Positions 41,485-49,943 of a DNA stretch of 64,000 bases are shown here, one piece after another (the stretch's first letter is position 1; each line of letters starts with the position of its first letter). This stretch comes from Kineosporia rhizophila. Its GTDB lineage: Bacteria > Actinomycetota > Actinomycetes > Actinomycetales > Kineosporiaceae. The notes beneath the pieces were generated by a model. The model saw only the letters and a program-made list of their open reading frames with translations, ran no database searches and was not told where the DNA came from. The position numbers and the translations under genes were made by a program. Location of the stretch: NCBI RefSeq assembly GCF_021277265.1, contig NZ_JAJSOH010000010.1, positions 124,001 to 188,000 of the forward strand. Reading direction: 5' to 3'.

Positions 41485-44400
41485 CGTCCGCTCCTACGGG
41501 TCCGCGCATCGGCCGCCCGTACCTGGACGTGGCCCACCACCTGGATCACCAGGAGCCCGGCCACCAGCAACGCGCTCAGCAGCAGGGCCTGCTCGGTCCA
41601 GGGCCAGCTGGGCCGGGCCGGGGGCGCCGGGGCCCCGCCCAGGTCGGACCGGACCAGCAGGGGGCCGATGAGTCCGGCAGCGACGAGACCGACCACGCCA
41701 CCCGCGGCCACCAGCATGGCCAGCAGACCACCGTGCTGAGCCAGCAGCACGCCGGAGACGGTTCGTCGGGTCAGGCCCAGGGCCCGCAGCCGGGCCACCT
41801 CCAGGGCCCGCACCCGCAGGTCGGAGACCACGTGCATGACCAGCCCGCCGATCGCCAGCAGCAGGGCCGCGGGGACCAGCATGATCAGGGCGGCCGGCAG
41901 GCCGATCCGGAGCGGCCCGCGGGAGAGCTGCTGGTGGACCTGCGCCCGAGAGGTCACCTCCCCCAGGCCCAGGGCAGCCGCCGCTTCCGGGGTCTTCGCG
42001 TCGCTCACCCACCAGGCCTGGCCGATCGTCGACAGGTCGCTGCGGGTGATCAGCGCCCGGCTGAGCGAGTCCAGGTCGGCCAGCACCGCGCTCGCGCCGG
42101 GGGCCGAGGGCACCTCCGGCACGACCGAGCGGACCCGGACCGACACCGGGGTGGTGCCGAGGGTGACGTTGAGCCGGCGCCCCGGGGTCGCCCCGGACAC
42201 GTCGGCGAACCGCTGGGAGACCGCCACCGGCACCACCTCCTGCGGTTCGAAGCCGGTGACCACGAGATGCCCGGTCAGGAAGGTGAGGACGTCCTCGGGG
42301 ACGTCGGCGCGCAGGCTGAGAACCGTGTCCTCGCCGCGGTTCGCCAACTCGCCCTGCACACCGGTGATCACGGCGTCGCCCGCGTCCTCACCGAACGAGC
42401 CGTCCATCGTCCACTGTCCCGGAGCGGTCCGCGCCCCGGGGAACCGCAGGTTCAGGTCGACCGGAACAGCGCCGAAAGCGGCTGCACCCGGGTTGGGCGG
42501 CGCGTTCAGGTCGAGGTCGAGGATCACCGCGACCACCTTGGACCCGGCCTGCGCCGGGTCGCAGCCGGAGAGTTCGTGCTTCTTGCCGTCGAGCTCGAAA
42601 ACCGGCAGATAGCAGCCGATCCGCAGACCCGCCGGGTCCTGGACCACCACTCCGGGCCGGGCCGAGATCACCTGCCCGGCCCCCGACGACCCCTGGGCGA
42701 CCACCTCGATCGGGCCCGGACCGGACGGCTCGAAACCGGTCACCGGGCCCGGCTCGGCCAGCTCCCGGGTCACCCCGGGCCAGGTCTTCCCCTCGGGCGG
42801 TCTCCCCCGCAGCTCGGCCGAGGCGGTGTTGACGGCGACCAGCTGGGGTGGGTCGCCGGTGCCGCCCAGCCAGTTGCCCACGATGACGTTGCGGCTCATC
42901 GCCGGTGAGACCGTGCCGCCCGTCGCTGCGGTCAGGGCCTCGCTCTGCCCCGCACGGGCCGGTCCGGTCAGGGCCACCCGCAGGTCGGTACCCACCGCCA
43001 GATCGGCCTGGTCGGCCTGCGACTGCTGCCAGGTGGCGGCGAAGGCCACCCCGAAAGTGCCCGCGGCCGAGGCCAGTACGAGCAGCAACGCGGCGGCCGC
43101 CGCCTGGGGCCGACGAGCGGCGTCGAACGCCGCCAGCGGCAGCAGAAGACGGTCGGAGCGGCGGGCGAGGCGGTCGGCCAGGAGCAGCGGCAGGCCGGTG
43201 AGGCGCACCATCAGCGCGGCCCCGGCCAGCAGGACGACGCCCGGTGCGAGGATGCGCACGACGTCGATGCCGGTCTCGCCGCCCGGCTGCACCTTCAGTT
43301 GCCAGAAGCCCACTCCGGCCAGGACGAGAAGGGCCACGTCGGCACCGGAACGGACCAGCGCGCCGGTTTCCTTCCGGCCGGCCCGGCCCGACGTCACCGG
43401 ATCCGGCTGCAGCGCCGGCAGAAGCAGGACCGCGGCCAGCACGACGGAACCGGCCAGCACCACCAGCACCTGGACCAGGCTCAGACCGGGCGGTTCGGCC
43501 AGACCCGCAGCGGCCAGGTCCGGCAGCCGGGTCAGGGCGGAGTGCCCGAGCGAGGAGGCCGGGAGCGCGACCGCCGTGGCGATCAGCGCCAGCAGCAACG
43601 CCTCGCCGGCGGCCAGGCCGAGGATCTGGGCGCGACTGGCCCCCAGCGCCGCGAACAGCGCCGTGTGAGTGGCCCGGGACCGCGTGACCAGGCGTCCGGC
43701 CAGGGCCAGGGCGGAGGCCGTGAGCAGGGTGCCGAGCAGCACCACGACCAGCACGGTGGAACGGGTCGTGGCCTCCTGGGCGTGCGCCCGGTCCAGGGTC
43801 CAGGGCAACGCCGAGGCGACGCGCTGATTGCCGATCAGGTCACCGAGCAGATCGCGGTGGGTACGGTCCAGGCCGGCCAGACCGGCCGAGACCTGGTCCA
43901 GCTCGGCCACGCTCGGGCTGCTCAGGTCCGGAAGGGCGTCGGTCTGCACCCGGTCGAACATCATGCCGGTGTCCCAGAGCGTGGGCAGATCGACCAGGAG
44001 CGGCCCGTAGGCCCGCACCGGGTAGGGGAACCCGGCTTCGAGCGCCGGGTCGACCCCGGCGGCCTCCAGCGGGTCGCGGTCCCAGCCGGCGTCCGGCCGG
44101 GGCGCCACCACCCCGGTGACGACGAGCTCGGTACTCAGCACCTGGTCGCGTCGGCCGGTGGTGGCCTGTCGGCCCAGGTGCACCCGGTCACCCGGTTCCA
44201 GCCCCATCGCCTGGGCGGTGGCCTCGAGCACCACGGCCGGCAGCTCACCGTCGGCCGGTTCCCCCGGCCACTTCCCGCTGAGCAGTTCCGTCCCCTGCTG
44301 GAGATCGCTCAGCCCGGAAAGGTACGCGACCTGCGGGTCGGTCCCCCGCCGCAGCACCTCGCGCATGGAGCTCGAGGCCCGGGTGCGGACGTCCGGCTCC

Positions 44401-44669
44401 CCGAGCGGGGACAGCGTGCGGGTGAGCAGTTCCTCGGTCCGGCGGGTGGCCTCGGCACCGTTCTCGCCGGGGACGTCGGTGAGGTAGGCGGTCACCTCGG
44501 CCTCCTCCGGCTCCACCCGGGCCAGGCCGGACGACAGGGCGCGGTCGGCGGAGCCGGTCAGCAGCCGGGTCGAGACCCCGAGCAGGGTGGCCCCGATCAC
44601 GACCACCGCGACCACCGCGGCCAGGAGCGGCCAGGACGCCGCGGCCCGGCGGGCCAGCAGGGTGATCAT
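41481..44669 (-). CDS. FtsX-like ABC permease (large, two FtsX modules)
   Basis: 1062 residues. An N-terminal helix (LLAAVVAVVVIGATLLGV) precedes a big extracytoplasmic region. The first FtsX module contains ALALAGRLVTRSRATHTALFAALGASRAQIL, the typical coupling-helix pattern. A second extracytoplasmic region with two Cys (RIGCYLPVF, ELSGCDP) is followed by a second FtsX module with ALEVARLRALGLTRRTVSGVLLAQ. Ten or so helices in total. The Cys pair in the outside region could form a disulfide. It pairs with the two ATPases upstream and the permease downstream. Confidence 0.88.
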   Translation of the reverse strand: MITLLARRAAASWPLLAAVVAVVVIGATLLGVSTRLLTGSADRALSSGLARVEPEEAEVTAYLTDVPGENGAEATRRTEELLTRTLSPLGEPDVRTRASSSMREVLRRGTDPQVAYLSGLSDLQQGTELLSGKWPGEPADGELPAVVLEATAQAMGLEPGDRVHLGRQATTGRRDQVLSTELVVTGVVAPRPDAGWDRDPLEAAGVDPALEAGFPYPVRAYGPLLVDLPTLWDTGMMFDRVQTDALPDLSSPSVAELDQVSAGLAGLDRTHRDLLGDLIGNQRVASALPWTLDRAHAQEATTRSTVLVVVLLGTLLTASALALAGRLVTRSRATHTALFAALGASRAQILGLAAGEALLLALIATAVALPASSLGHSALTRLPDLAAAGLAEPPGLSLVQVLVVLAGSVVLAAVLLLPALQPDPVTSGRAGRKETGALVRSGADVALLVLAGVGFWQLKVQPGGETGIDVVRILAPGVVLLAGAALMVRLTGLPLLLADRLARRSDRLLLPLAAFDAARRPQAAAAALLLVLASAAGTFGVAFAATWQQSQADQADLAVGTDLRVALTGPARAGQSEALTAATGGTVSPAMSRNVIVGNWLGGTGDPPQLVAVNTASAELRGRPPEGKTWPGVTRELAEPGPVTGFEPSGPGPIEVVAQGSSGAGQVISARPGVVVQDPAGLRIGCYLPVFELDGKKHELSGCDPAQAGSKVVAVILDLDLNAPPNPGAAAFGAVPVDLNLRFPGARTAPGQWTMDGSFGEDAGDAVITGVQGELANRGEDTVLSLRADVPEDVLTFLTGHLVVTGFEPQEVVPVAVSQRFADVSGATPGRRLNVTLGTTPVSVRVRSVVPEVPSAPGASAVLADLDSLSRALITRSDLSTIGQAWWVSDAKTPEAAAALGLGEVTSRAQVHQQLSRGPLRIGLPAALIMLVPAALLLAIGGLVMHVVSDLRVRALEVARLRALGLTRRTVSGVLLAQHGGLLAMLVAAGGVVGLVAAGLIGPLLVRSDLGGAPAPPARPSWPWTEQALLLSALLVAGLLVIQVVGHVQVRAADARTRRSGR

Positions 44670-45433
44670 GCCTCGGTCTTCTGGAGCACGTCCTCGGCGA
44701 TCTGGCCGTCGGAGATCCGCAGCACCCGGTCGGCCAGACGCATCATCACCTCGTCGTGGGTGGAGATCAGCGCCGTCACTCCCTCGGACTCGACCACCCC
44801 GCGCAGGAGGGCCATCACCGAAAGGCCGGTCTCGGCGTCCAGCTGACCGGTCGGCTCGTCGGCCACCAGGAGCCGCGGCGAAGCCGCGAGCGCGCGGGCG
44901 ATGGCCACCCGCTGCTGCTGGCCGCCGGAAAGTTCGTCGGGACGCTGCTCGGCGTGTGCCTGCAGGCCCACCAGTTCCAGCAAGAGGGCGACCCGACGTT
45001 CACGTTCGGCGCGCGGGGTACGCCGCATCCGCAGGGGTACCCCGACGTTCTCGGCCGCCGAGAGCACCGGTACCAGGCCGAAGGTCTGGAACACATAGGC
45101 CACGCCGTCGCGCCGCAACCGGCTCCGGCCGGCCTCGTCCAGGCCGGTGACGTCGGTCCCCTCCAGCCGGATCTCGCCGGCATCGGGCGAGTCCAGCCCG
45201 CCGACCAGGTTCAGCAGCGTGGTCTTGCCCGATCCGGAACGCCCGACCAGGGCCACCATCGTGCCGGGCTGCACGTCGAACGAGACATCTTTCAGAGCAT
45301 GGACGGCGCCCGCACCAGTTCCGTAGGAACGGCTGACACCCCGCAGACTCAGGATGGGCGGCTGCGCCGCGTCCACCCGTCCTCCGGTCTCGGAGGAAGG
45401 CGACCCGCCCTGACCGTTCTGCTTCTCGCTCAT
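44666..45433 (-). CDS. MacB/LolD-type ABC ATPase
   Basis: 255 residues. Walker A is GRSGSGKT (64-71), the signature [15 protein letters not shown], Walker [13 protein letters not shown], then [16 protein letters not shown] Gln/Ser-rich N-terminal tail precedes the domain. LolD/MacB-family ATPases drive FtsX-type permeases. It overlaps both neighbours by 4 bases. It lacks the C-terminal extension of the other ATPase, so the pair may form a heterodimer with unequal roles. Confidence 0.92.
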   Translation of the reverse strand: MSEKQNGQGGSPSSETGGRVDAAQPPILSLRGVSRSYGTGAGAVHALKDVSFDVQPGTMVALVGRSGSGKTTLLNLVGGLDSPDAGEIRLEGTDVTGLDEAGRSRLRRDGVAYVFQTFGLVPVLSAAENVGVPLRMRRTPRAERERRVALLLELVGLQAHAEQRPDELSGGQQQRVAIARALAASPRLLVADEPTGQLDAETGLSVMALLRGVVESEGVTALISTHDEVMMRLADRVLRISDGQIAEDVLQKTEA

Positions 45434-46383
45434 GCGTTTTCACCCAGGCTCTTCGAGTCGGCCGGGGAGGTCTCCACCTGGTCGGGGCGGATGCTCACGT
45501 GGTCACCCTCGAGCGCCAGCCGCACGCGACGGGTCAGGTTCAGCGCCTCGCGGTAGTCCTTGGGCACCTGCACCCGCCCGGCCCGGTCCATCACCGCGTA
45601 CTCCTCGTGGACCACTTCGTCGTCCCCGTTCTCCGCGGTGGAGGTGCGCCGCAGCACCTCGCTGCTGGTGCGCCCGTCTCGGATCGCCACCGTGCGCTCC
45701 ACCTGCCCGCTGACGTCCGGATCGTGGGTGACCACCACGATCGTGACCCCGAGCTTCTTGTTCACGTCTCGCAACACCTCGAACACCTGGGCCGAGGTGG
45801 CGGTGTCGAGCTCGCCCGTGGGCTCGTCGGCGAGCAGCACCTGAGGTTCGTTGGCCAGCGCCACCGCGATGGACACCCGCATCTGCTCTCCGCCGGACAT
45901 CTGCCCGGGGTAGCGGTCGGCGCAGTGCTTGACCCCGACCGCCTCCAACAGCGAGTTCACCCGCTGCGCGCGCAGTTTGCGGGGCACCCGGGCCAGGGTC
46001 ATGGGCAGGTCGACGACCTGGGCGGCCGTCAGGTACGGGATCAGGTTCTGCGCGGTCTGCTGGCGCACGTAACCCACGGTCTGGCGCCGGTAACGCAACC
46101 GGTCGCGGGCGGACATGTCCAGCAGGTCCCAGCCCGCCACCCGGGCCCGGCCCGCGGTCGGGGCGTCGATTCCGGCCAGCAGCGACAGCAGGGTGGACTT
46201 GCCCGACCCGGACGCGCCCACCAGAGCGATCATCTCGCCCGCGTCGACCAGCAGGTCGAGCCCCTGCAGGGCCTGGACCTCGATCGAGCCGGTCTGGTAG
46301 ATCCGGACCAGGCTGTCGCAGACGATCAGCGCATCCTGGCCGAAGACCTCCGCACCACGCGCCGCTGTTCCGACCTCAGGCAC
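45430..46383 (-). CDS. ABC ATPase with a C-terminal AbrB-like tail
   Basis: 317 residues, first gene of the operon. ABC core: Walker A GASGSGKST (56-64), the signature MSGGEQMRVSIAVALA and Walker B VLLADEPTGELD. After the H-loop (VVVTHDPDVS), residues about 260-304 (starting EEYAVMDRAGRVQVPKDYRE and ending VSIRPDQVE) read like a SpoVT-AbrB swapped-hairpin half: D-R-x-G-R-(V/I)-x-(V/I)-P-K-x-x-R, then a beta-strand with LALEGD. AbrB halves dimerise and bind DNA; here the tail could instead clamp the ATPase dimer. The fusion is seen directly; its role is not known. Confidence 0.88.
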   Translation of the reverse strand: MPEVGTAARGAEVFGQDALIVCDSLVRIYQTGSIEVQALQGLDLLVDAGEMIALVGASGSGKSTLLSLLAGIDAPTAGRARVAGWDLLDMSARDRLRYRRQTVGYVRQQTAQNLIPYLTAAQVVDLPMTLARVPRKLRAQRVNSLLEAVGVKHCADRYPGQMSGGEQMRVSIAVALANEPQVLLADEPTGELDTATSAQVFEVLRDVNKKLGVTIVVVTHDPDVSGQVERTVAIRDGRTSSEVLRRTSTAENGDDEVVHEEYAVMDRAGRVQVPKDYREALNLTRRVRLALEGDHVSIRPDQVETSPADSKSLGENA

Positions 46384-46590
46384 CCAATTCCCTCTCCACC
46401 ATGAGCAGGACGAGCCGACGGTTCGCCCGGGCGGCGGATCCTGAGTCAGCAGCGCAGTGGTACCGCAGCCCGGCCCGGCCCGTCAATGTAGGCAGTTCAG
46501 GCCGGTTTACCGGATCGTGACCCGCCAAACTGTCGGACCTGCCGCCTAGATTGGGCCTGACCAGAAAGCTTCGGCCTTGGGGAGGCTCAC
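46384..46590. promoter_or_regulatory. Divergent promoter region of the ABC operon and hydrolase
   Basis: 207 bases with no gene. It holds the promoter of the four-gene ABC operon (leftward) and of the hydrolase (rightward). It contains short CCGG-rich inverted sequence (CCGGTTTACCGG, about 46502-46513) but no recognised regulator box. Confidence 0.35.
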
Positions 46591-47259
46591 GTGACCAACT
46601 TCATCCTGGTTCCCGGCGCCTGGCACGGCGGCTGGTGGTGGCAGCCGGTGGTCGAGCGCCTGACCGCCGCCGGCCATCGGGCCGTCCCGGTCACACCGGC
46701 CGGTCTGGCCGAGGGCGACGAGCTCGCCGGGCAGCGGGCGATCAATCTGGACACGCACGTGCAGCAGGTGCTCGACCAGGCCCCGGCGACCGGGCAGGAC
46801 GATCTGGTCCTGGTCGGGCACAGCTACGGGGGCTCGGTGATCAACCAGGTCGCCGACCAGGTCCCGCAGCAGATCGCGGCGCTGGTGCACCTGGACTCGG
46901 ACGTGCTGGAGAACGGCGAGAGCTGCTACACCTTCACCACCCCGGCCAACCGCGAGTACTTCCTCGAGGCGGTCACCCCCGACGGCCTGGGCGTGGCTCC
47001 CCTGCCGTTCTTCGACGAACGCGCCCGCCCCCACCCGCTGGCCACCCTGCTCCAGCCCACGCGACTGAGCGGGGCCTGGAAGACGGTGCCGGTGAAACAC
47101 TTCGTAGCCGCGCTGAAGACGCCAGGTGGCCTGCAGGCCCCCGAAAGCATGCGCCGCGTCAGCGAAGACCCGGCCTGGCGCTACGAGGAATGGCCGGTGC
47201 GTCACAACGTGCTCGCCGAGGGGCCCGAGCGGGTGACAGACCTGCTGCTGCGCCTCTGA
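46591..47259 (+). CDS. Alpha/beta hydrolase (MenH/EstC-like)
   Basis: 222 residues from a GTG with GGGGAGG upstream. FILVPGAWHGGWWWQPVVERL is the typical start of the small alpha/beta hydrolases related to MenH, salicylate-binding-protein-like esterases and EstC. The nucleophile is S78 in LVGHSYGGSV, and the C-terminal His is probably the one in WPVRHNVLAEGPERV. Cytoplasmic; substrate unknown. It appears monocistronic. Confidence 0.86.
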   Translation: MTNFILVPGAWHGGWWWQPVVERLTAAGHRAVPVTPAGLAEGDELAGQRAINLDTHVQQVLDQAPATGQDDLVLVGHSYGGSVINQVADQVPQQIAALVHLDSDVLENGESCYTFTTPANREYFLEAVTPDGLGVAPLPFFDERARPHPLATLLQPTRLSGAWKTVPVKHFVAALKTPGGLQAPESMRRVSEDPAWRYEEWPVRHNVLAEGPERVTDLLLRL

Positions 47260-47465
47260 CGACGAGGTCCGCAGATCACTTGCACGATCACATGCAACAC
47301 ACAGGCTGACTTATGCGTCTGCTGAATGCTGGGCCGGTACCCACCGGCCAAGTCAGGTGAGCGAGGCCTGCGCCGAGCCCTCCAGCCCCACGCTGTTCCG
47401 CACCACGCCCTGCCCGCACCAGACCCATGCCACGCCAGCCAGGTTCAGGAGGATCGCTCGTCGTC
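47260..47465. other. Intergenic gap before the NfeD-like gene
   Basis: 206 bases without a credible gene. It should hold the promoter of the NfeD-like/flotillin pair. No strong terminator for the upstream hydrolase was identified. Confidence 0.35.
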
Positions 47466-48119
47466 ATGCCGGACTCGCAGATCATTTTCATCGCGGTTGG
47501 CGCGACGGGATTCCTGGTTCTTCTCCTGAGCGTGCTGCTCGGCGAACTGGGTGGGGCCGACGGAGAACCCGGGCACGACAGCGGTTTCTCGGCCGGCGAC
47601 GCGGGCGCGGACCTCGGCGGTGAAGTAGCTGAGGCGGGCGGCCTGGATGCCGACGCCTCGGCCGACGCCGGTGGCGTCATCCCGGAAGGGTCTGCCGCTC
47701 TCGATGCGCCCACCTGGTTCAGCATCCGGGTCCTGGCGATCTCGCTCGTCGGCTTCGGGGCGGCCGGCTTCATCGCCGCCTACAGCGGTGTCCCCGCCCT
47801 GCTGGCCTGGCCCATCGCCGGTGCGGCCTTCCTGGCCACCGGTGCGGCCACCCACCAGTTCATCCTCAAACCCCTCGGCCGCCAGCAGTACAACTCGCTC
47901 ACCAGCCGCTACGGCTGGATCGGGCGGCCCGCCGTGGTCACCCTCGACATCCTTCCGCACGGCACCGGCCAGGTGACCTTCCACGACCGGCAGGGCGCCC
48001 GGATCACCCAGACGGCGTCTTCCGACCTGGGCGAGGGTGTGCCGAAGGGCTCGGCCGTGACCATCACCGACCTGAAACCGGGCGGTGTCGTGGTGCACCG
48101 CAGCTCCTTCTCGAACTGA
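47466..48119 (+). CDS. NfeD-like membrane protein with C-terminal OB-fold
   Basis: 217 residues. TM1 (about 5-24), an acidic Gly/Asp-rich extracytoplasmic or linker segment (GADGEPGHDSGFSAGDAGADLGG), and two more helices (about 88-130). A C-terminal beta-rich OB domain (GWIGRPAVVTLDILPHGTGQVTFHDRQGARI, GSAVTITDLKPGGVVVHRS) follows. This is the short NfeD/YuaF form that accompanies flotillin genes, and the flotillin gene indeed starts 154 bases downstream. The pair is thought to organise membrane microdomains. Confidence 0.85.
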   Translation: MPDSQIIFIAVGATGFLVLLLSVLLGELGGADGEPGHDSGFSAGDAGADLGGEVAEAGGLDADASADAGGVIPEGSAALDAPTWFSIRVLAISLVGFGAAGFIAAYSGVPALLAWPIAGAAFLATGAATHQFILKPLGRQQYNSLTSRYGWIGRPAVVTLDILPHGTGQVTFHDRQGARITQTASSDLGEGVPKGSAVTITDLKPGGVVVHRSSFSN

Positions 48120-48273
48120 GCCGCATCCGGCGCCCGGGCGACTACGACGGCCTGAAACTGCCGGCAGTGGACTCGACGGCCGTGAGATCCCATGGCCACC
48201 GGCCCCGGAAGCTCGGGCCTCCGCAAAGCCCTCCCCCAGCTCCTCCCCCACCCCCTACAAAGGAAAGCCCTCA

Positions 48274-49794
48274 ATGAACGAAATCTCCCCCATCGCGTGG
48301 GCCGTGGCCGCAGTGGTCATCGCCTTCCTGCTGCTGGCGGTCCTGTACGCCAAGAACTACGTGAAGGTGCCGCCGAACATGGTGGCCGTGTTCACCGGCC
48401 GGGGCCGGCCCAAGATCGTGCGCGGTGGGGCCCGGTTCCGGGTGCCCGTGCTCGAGCGGGTCGACTTCATGAGCCTGGAGCCGTTCAACATCCAGGTCTC
48501 GGTCGGCTCCGCGATCTCCAGCAACGGCGTCGGTATCGCCGTCGACGTGGTCTCCCTGGTGCGTTTCGGCTCCACCGACGAGGCGATCGAGACCGGTACC
48601 CAGCGCTTCCTCACCGCCAACCGCGAGGAACTGCGGCACCAGCTCACCGAGATCATCGCCGGTAACATGCGCGCGATCTGCGCCAAGATGACCGTCGAGG
48701 ACCTGAACAGCAACCGCGACCAGCTGACCCGCTCGGTCGCCGAGGAGGCCGGCGCCGCCCTGGCCTCGATCGGGATGGAGCTCGACGTCCTCACCGTCCA
48801 GGACGTGCGGGACAAGAACGGCTACATCGAGTCGCTGGGCCGTAAGCGGATCGCCGAGGTGCGCCGCGACGCCGAGGTCGGCGAGGCCCAGGCCCGCCGG
48901 GACGCCCGCATCGCCGCCGCCGAGGCCGACCAGCAGGGCCGTACCGCCGAGGCCAAGTCGCAGGAGGCGATCGCCGAGGCGCAGCGTCAGCTGTCGATGA
49001 AGCAGGCCGAGATCGACACCGAGGTCAACGCCGCCCAGGCGCGTGCCGCGCAGGCCGGTCCGCTGGCCGAGGCGGAGGCCGAGCGGGCGGTCGTGCTGGC
49101 CGGGATCGACACCGAGCGCCAGCGCACCGAGCGGCAGATCTCGGTCGAGGAGCAGCGCGCCGCCCAGCGCAAGAAGGCGCTCGAGGCCGACGTGATCGCC
49201 CCGGCTGAGGCCGAGCGGCAGGCGGCCGAGCGCCGGGCCGAGGGTCAGAAGGCCGTCACCATCGCCAACGCCGAGGCGCAGGCGCGTCAGCGGGAGCTCG
49301 CGGGTGAGGCCGACCTGAAGGCCCGTACCGCCGGCGCCGCCGCCTTCCAGCGTGAGGGTACGGCGCAGGCCGAGGTGGAGAAGGCGAAGATGCTGGCGGC
49401 GGCCGAGGGTCAGCGGCAGCAGCTGCTGGCCGAGGCCGAGGGTCAGAAGGAGCTGGCGGCCGCGCTCAGCGCGTTCAACGACGAGGCCGCGCGGCTGCGG
49501 GTGCTGCCCGACCTGATCGAGGCCCTGCCCAAGATCGCCCGCGAGGTGGCGGCGCCGATGGCCAACATCAAGAACCTGACGGTGCTCAGCAACGGTGGCG
49601 CCGACAGCAACGACGCGCTCAACAAGGTGGCCGGTTCGGTGCCCGCGCTGCTGCTGCAGGTGCTGGAGACGGCCAAGGCCGGCGGACTGGACCTGGGCCA
49701 GCTGCTCGGTGGGAACACCGACCCGCTCGAGCCGCGGCACTCGGTGAACGGTGCCCCGCAGACCAGGGAGACAAAACCCGACCTCACAGCCTGA
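48274..49794 (+). CDS. floT: Flotillin-family membrane scaffold (YuaG/FloT-like)
   Basis: 506 residues from ATG 48274, with AAAGGAAAG upstream. An N-terminal membrane hairpin/helix (AWAVAAVVIAFLLLAVLYA) is followed by the SPFH domain (about 30-190, with KVPPNMVAVFTGRGRPKIVRGGARF and SLEPFNIQVSV). Then comes the long EA-rich flotillin coiled coil (about 190-420, repeated A-E-A-x-x-R), and a C-terminal domain with LIEALPKIAREVAAPMANIKNLTVLS. It forms oligomeric rings that scaffold membrane microdomains. Expected partner: the upstream NfeD-like protein. Confidence 0.93.
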   Translation: MNEISPIAWAVAAVVIAFLLLAVLYAKNYVKVPPNMVAVFTGRGRPKIVRGGARFRVPVLERVDFMSLEPFNIQVSVGSAISSNGVGIAVDVVSLVRFGSTDEAIETGTQRFLTANREELRHQLTEIIAGNMRAICAKMTVEDLNSNRDQLTRSVAEEAGAALASIGMELDVLTVQDVRDKNGYIESLGRKRIAEVRRDAEVGEAQARRDARIAAAEADQQGRTAEAKSQEAIAEAQRQLSMKQAEIDTEVNAAQARAAQAGPLAEAEAERAVVLAGIDTERQRTERQISVEEQRAAQRKKALEADVIAPAEAERQAAERRAEGQKAVTIANAEAQARQRELAGEADLKARTAGAAAFQREGTAQAEVEKAKMLAAAEGQRQQLLAEAEGQKELAAALSAFNDEAARLRVLPDLIEALPKIAREVAAPMANIKNLTVLSNGGADSNDALNKVAGSVPALLLQVLETAKAGGLDLGQLLGGNTDPLEPRHSVNGAPQTRETKPDLTA

Positions 49795-49893
49795 GCTAAC
49801 CCACGGCCCGAGGTACACCGCTCAAGCTGCCCCACAGCCCAAGGCGACCCAGGGACCTGACGTACTCGCGGCCGCGAAGGTGCCCCACAGACC

Positions 49894-49924
49894 GGGGTGC
49901 CGGTTCGTAGCGAACCGGCACCCC
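49894..49924. terminator. Bidirectional hairpin between flotillin and acyl-CoA dehydrogenase genes
   Basis: Arms GGGGTGCCGGTTCG (49894-49907) and CGAACCGGCACCCC (49911-49924) are perfectly complementary with loop TAG. It sits between convergent stops and likely ends both transcripts. Confidence 0.85.
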
Positions 49925-49943
49925 GCGTCCTTCAATTACCCAA

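Noticed and set aside
38995..41739. 914-residue plus-strand frame across the FtsX permease
   Set aside because: Gln/Arg/Gly-rich without any motif, and opposite a clear permease gene with 4-base operon overlaps.
48271..49818. Leu/Gly/Asp/Arg-rich minus-strand frame opposite the flotillin gene
   Set aside because: Mirror of the EA-rich coiled-coil coding; no start signal or domain.
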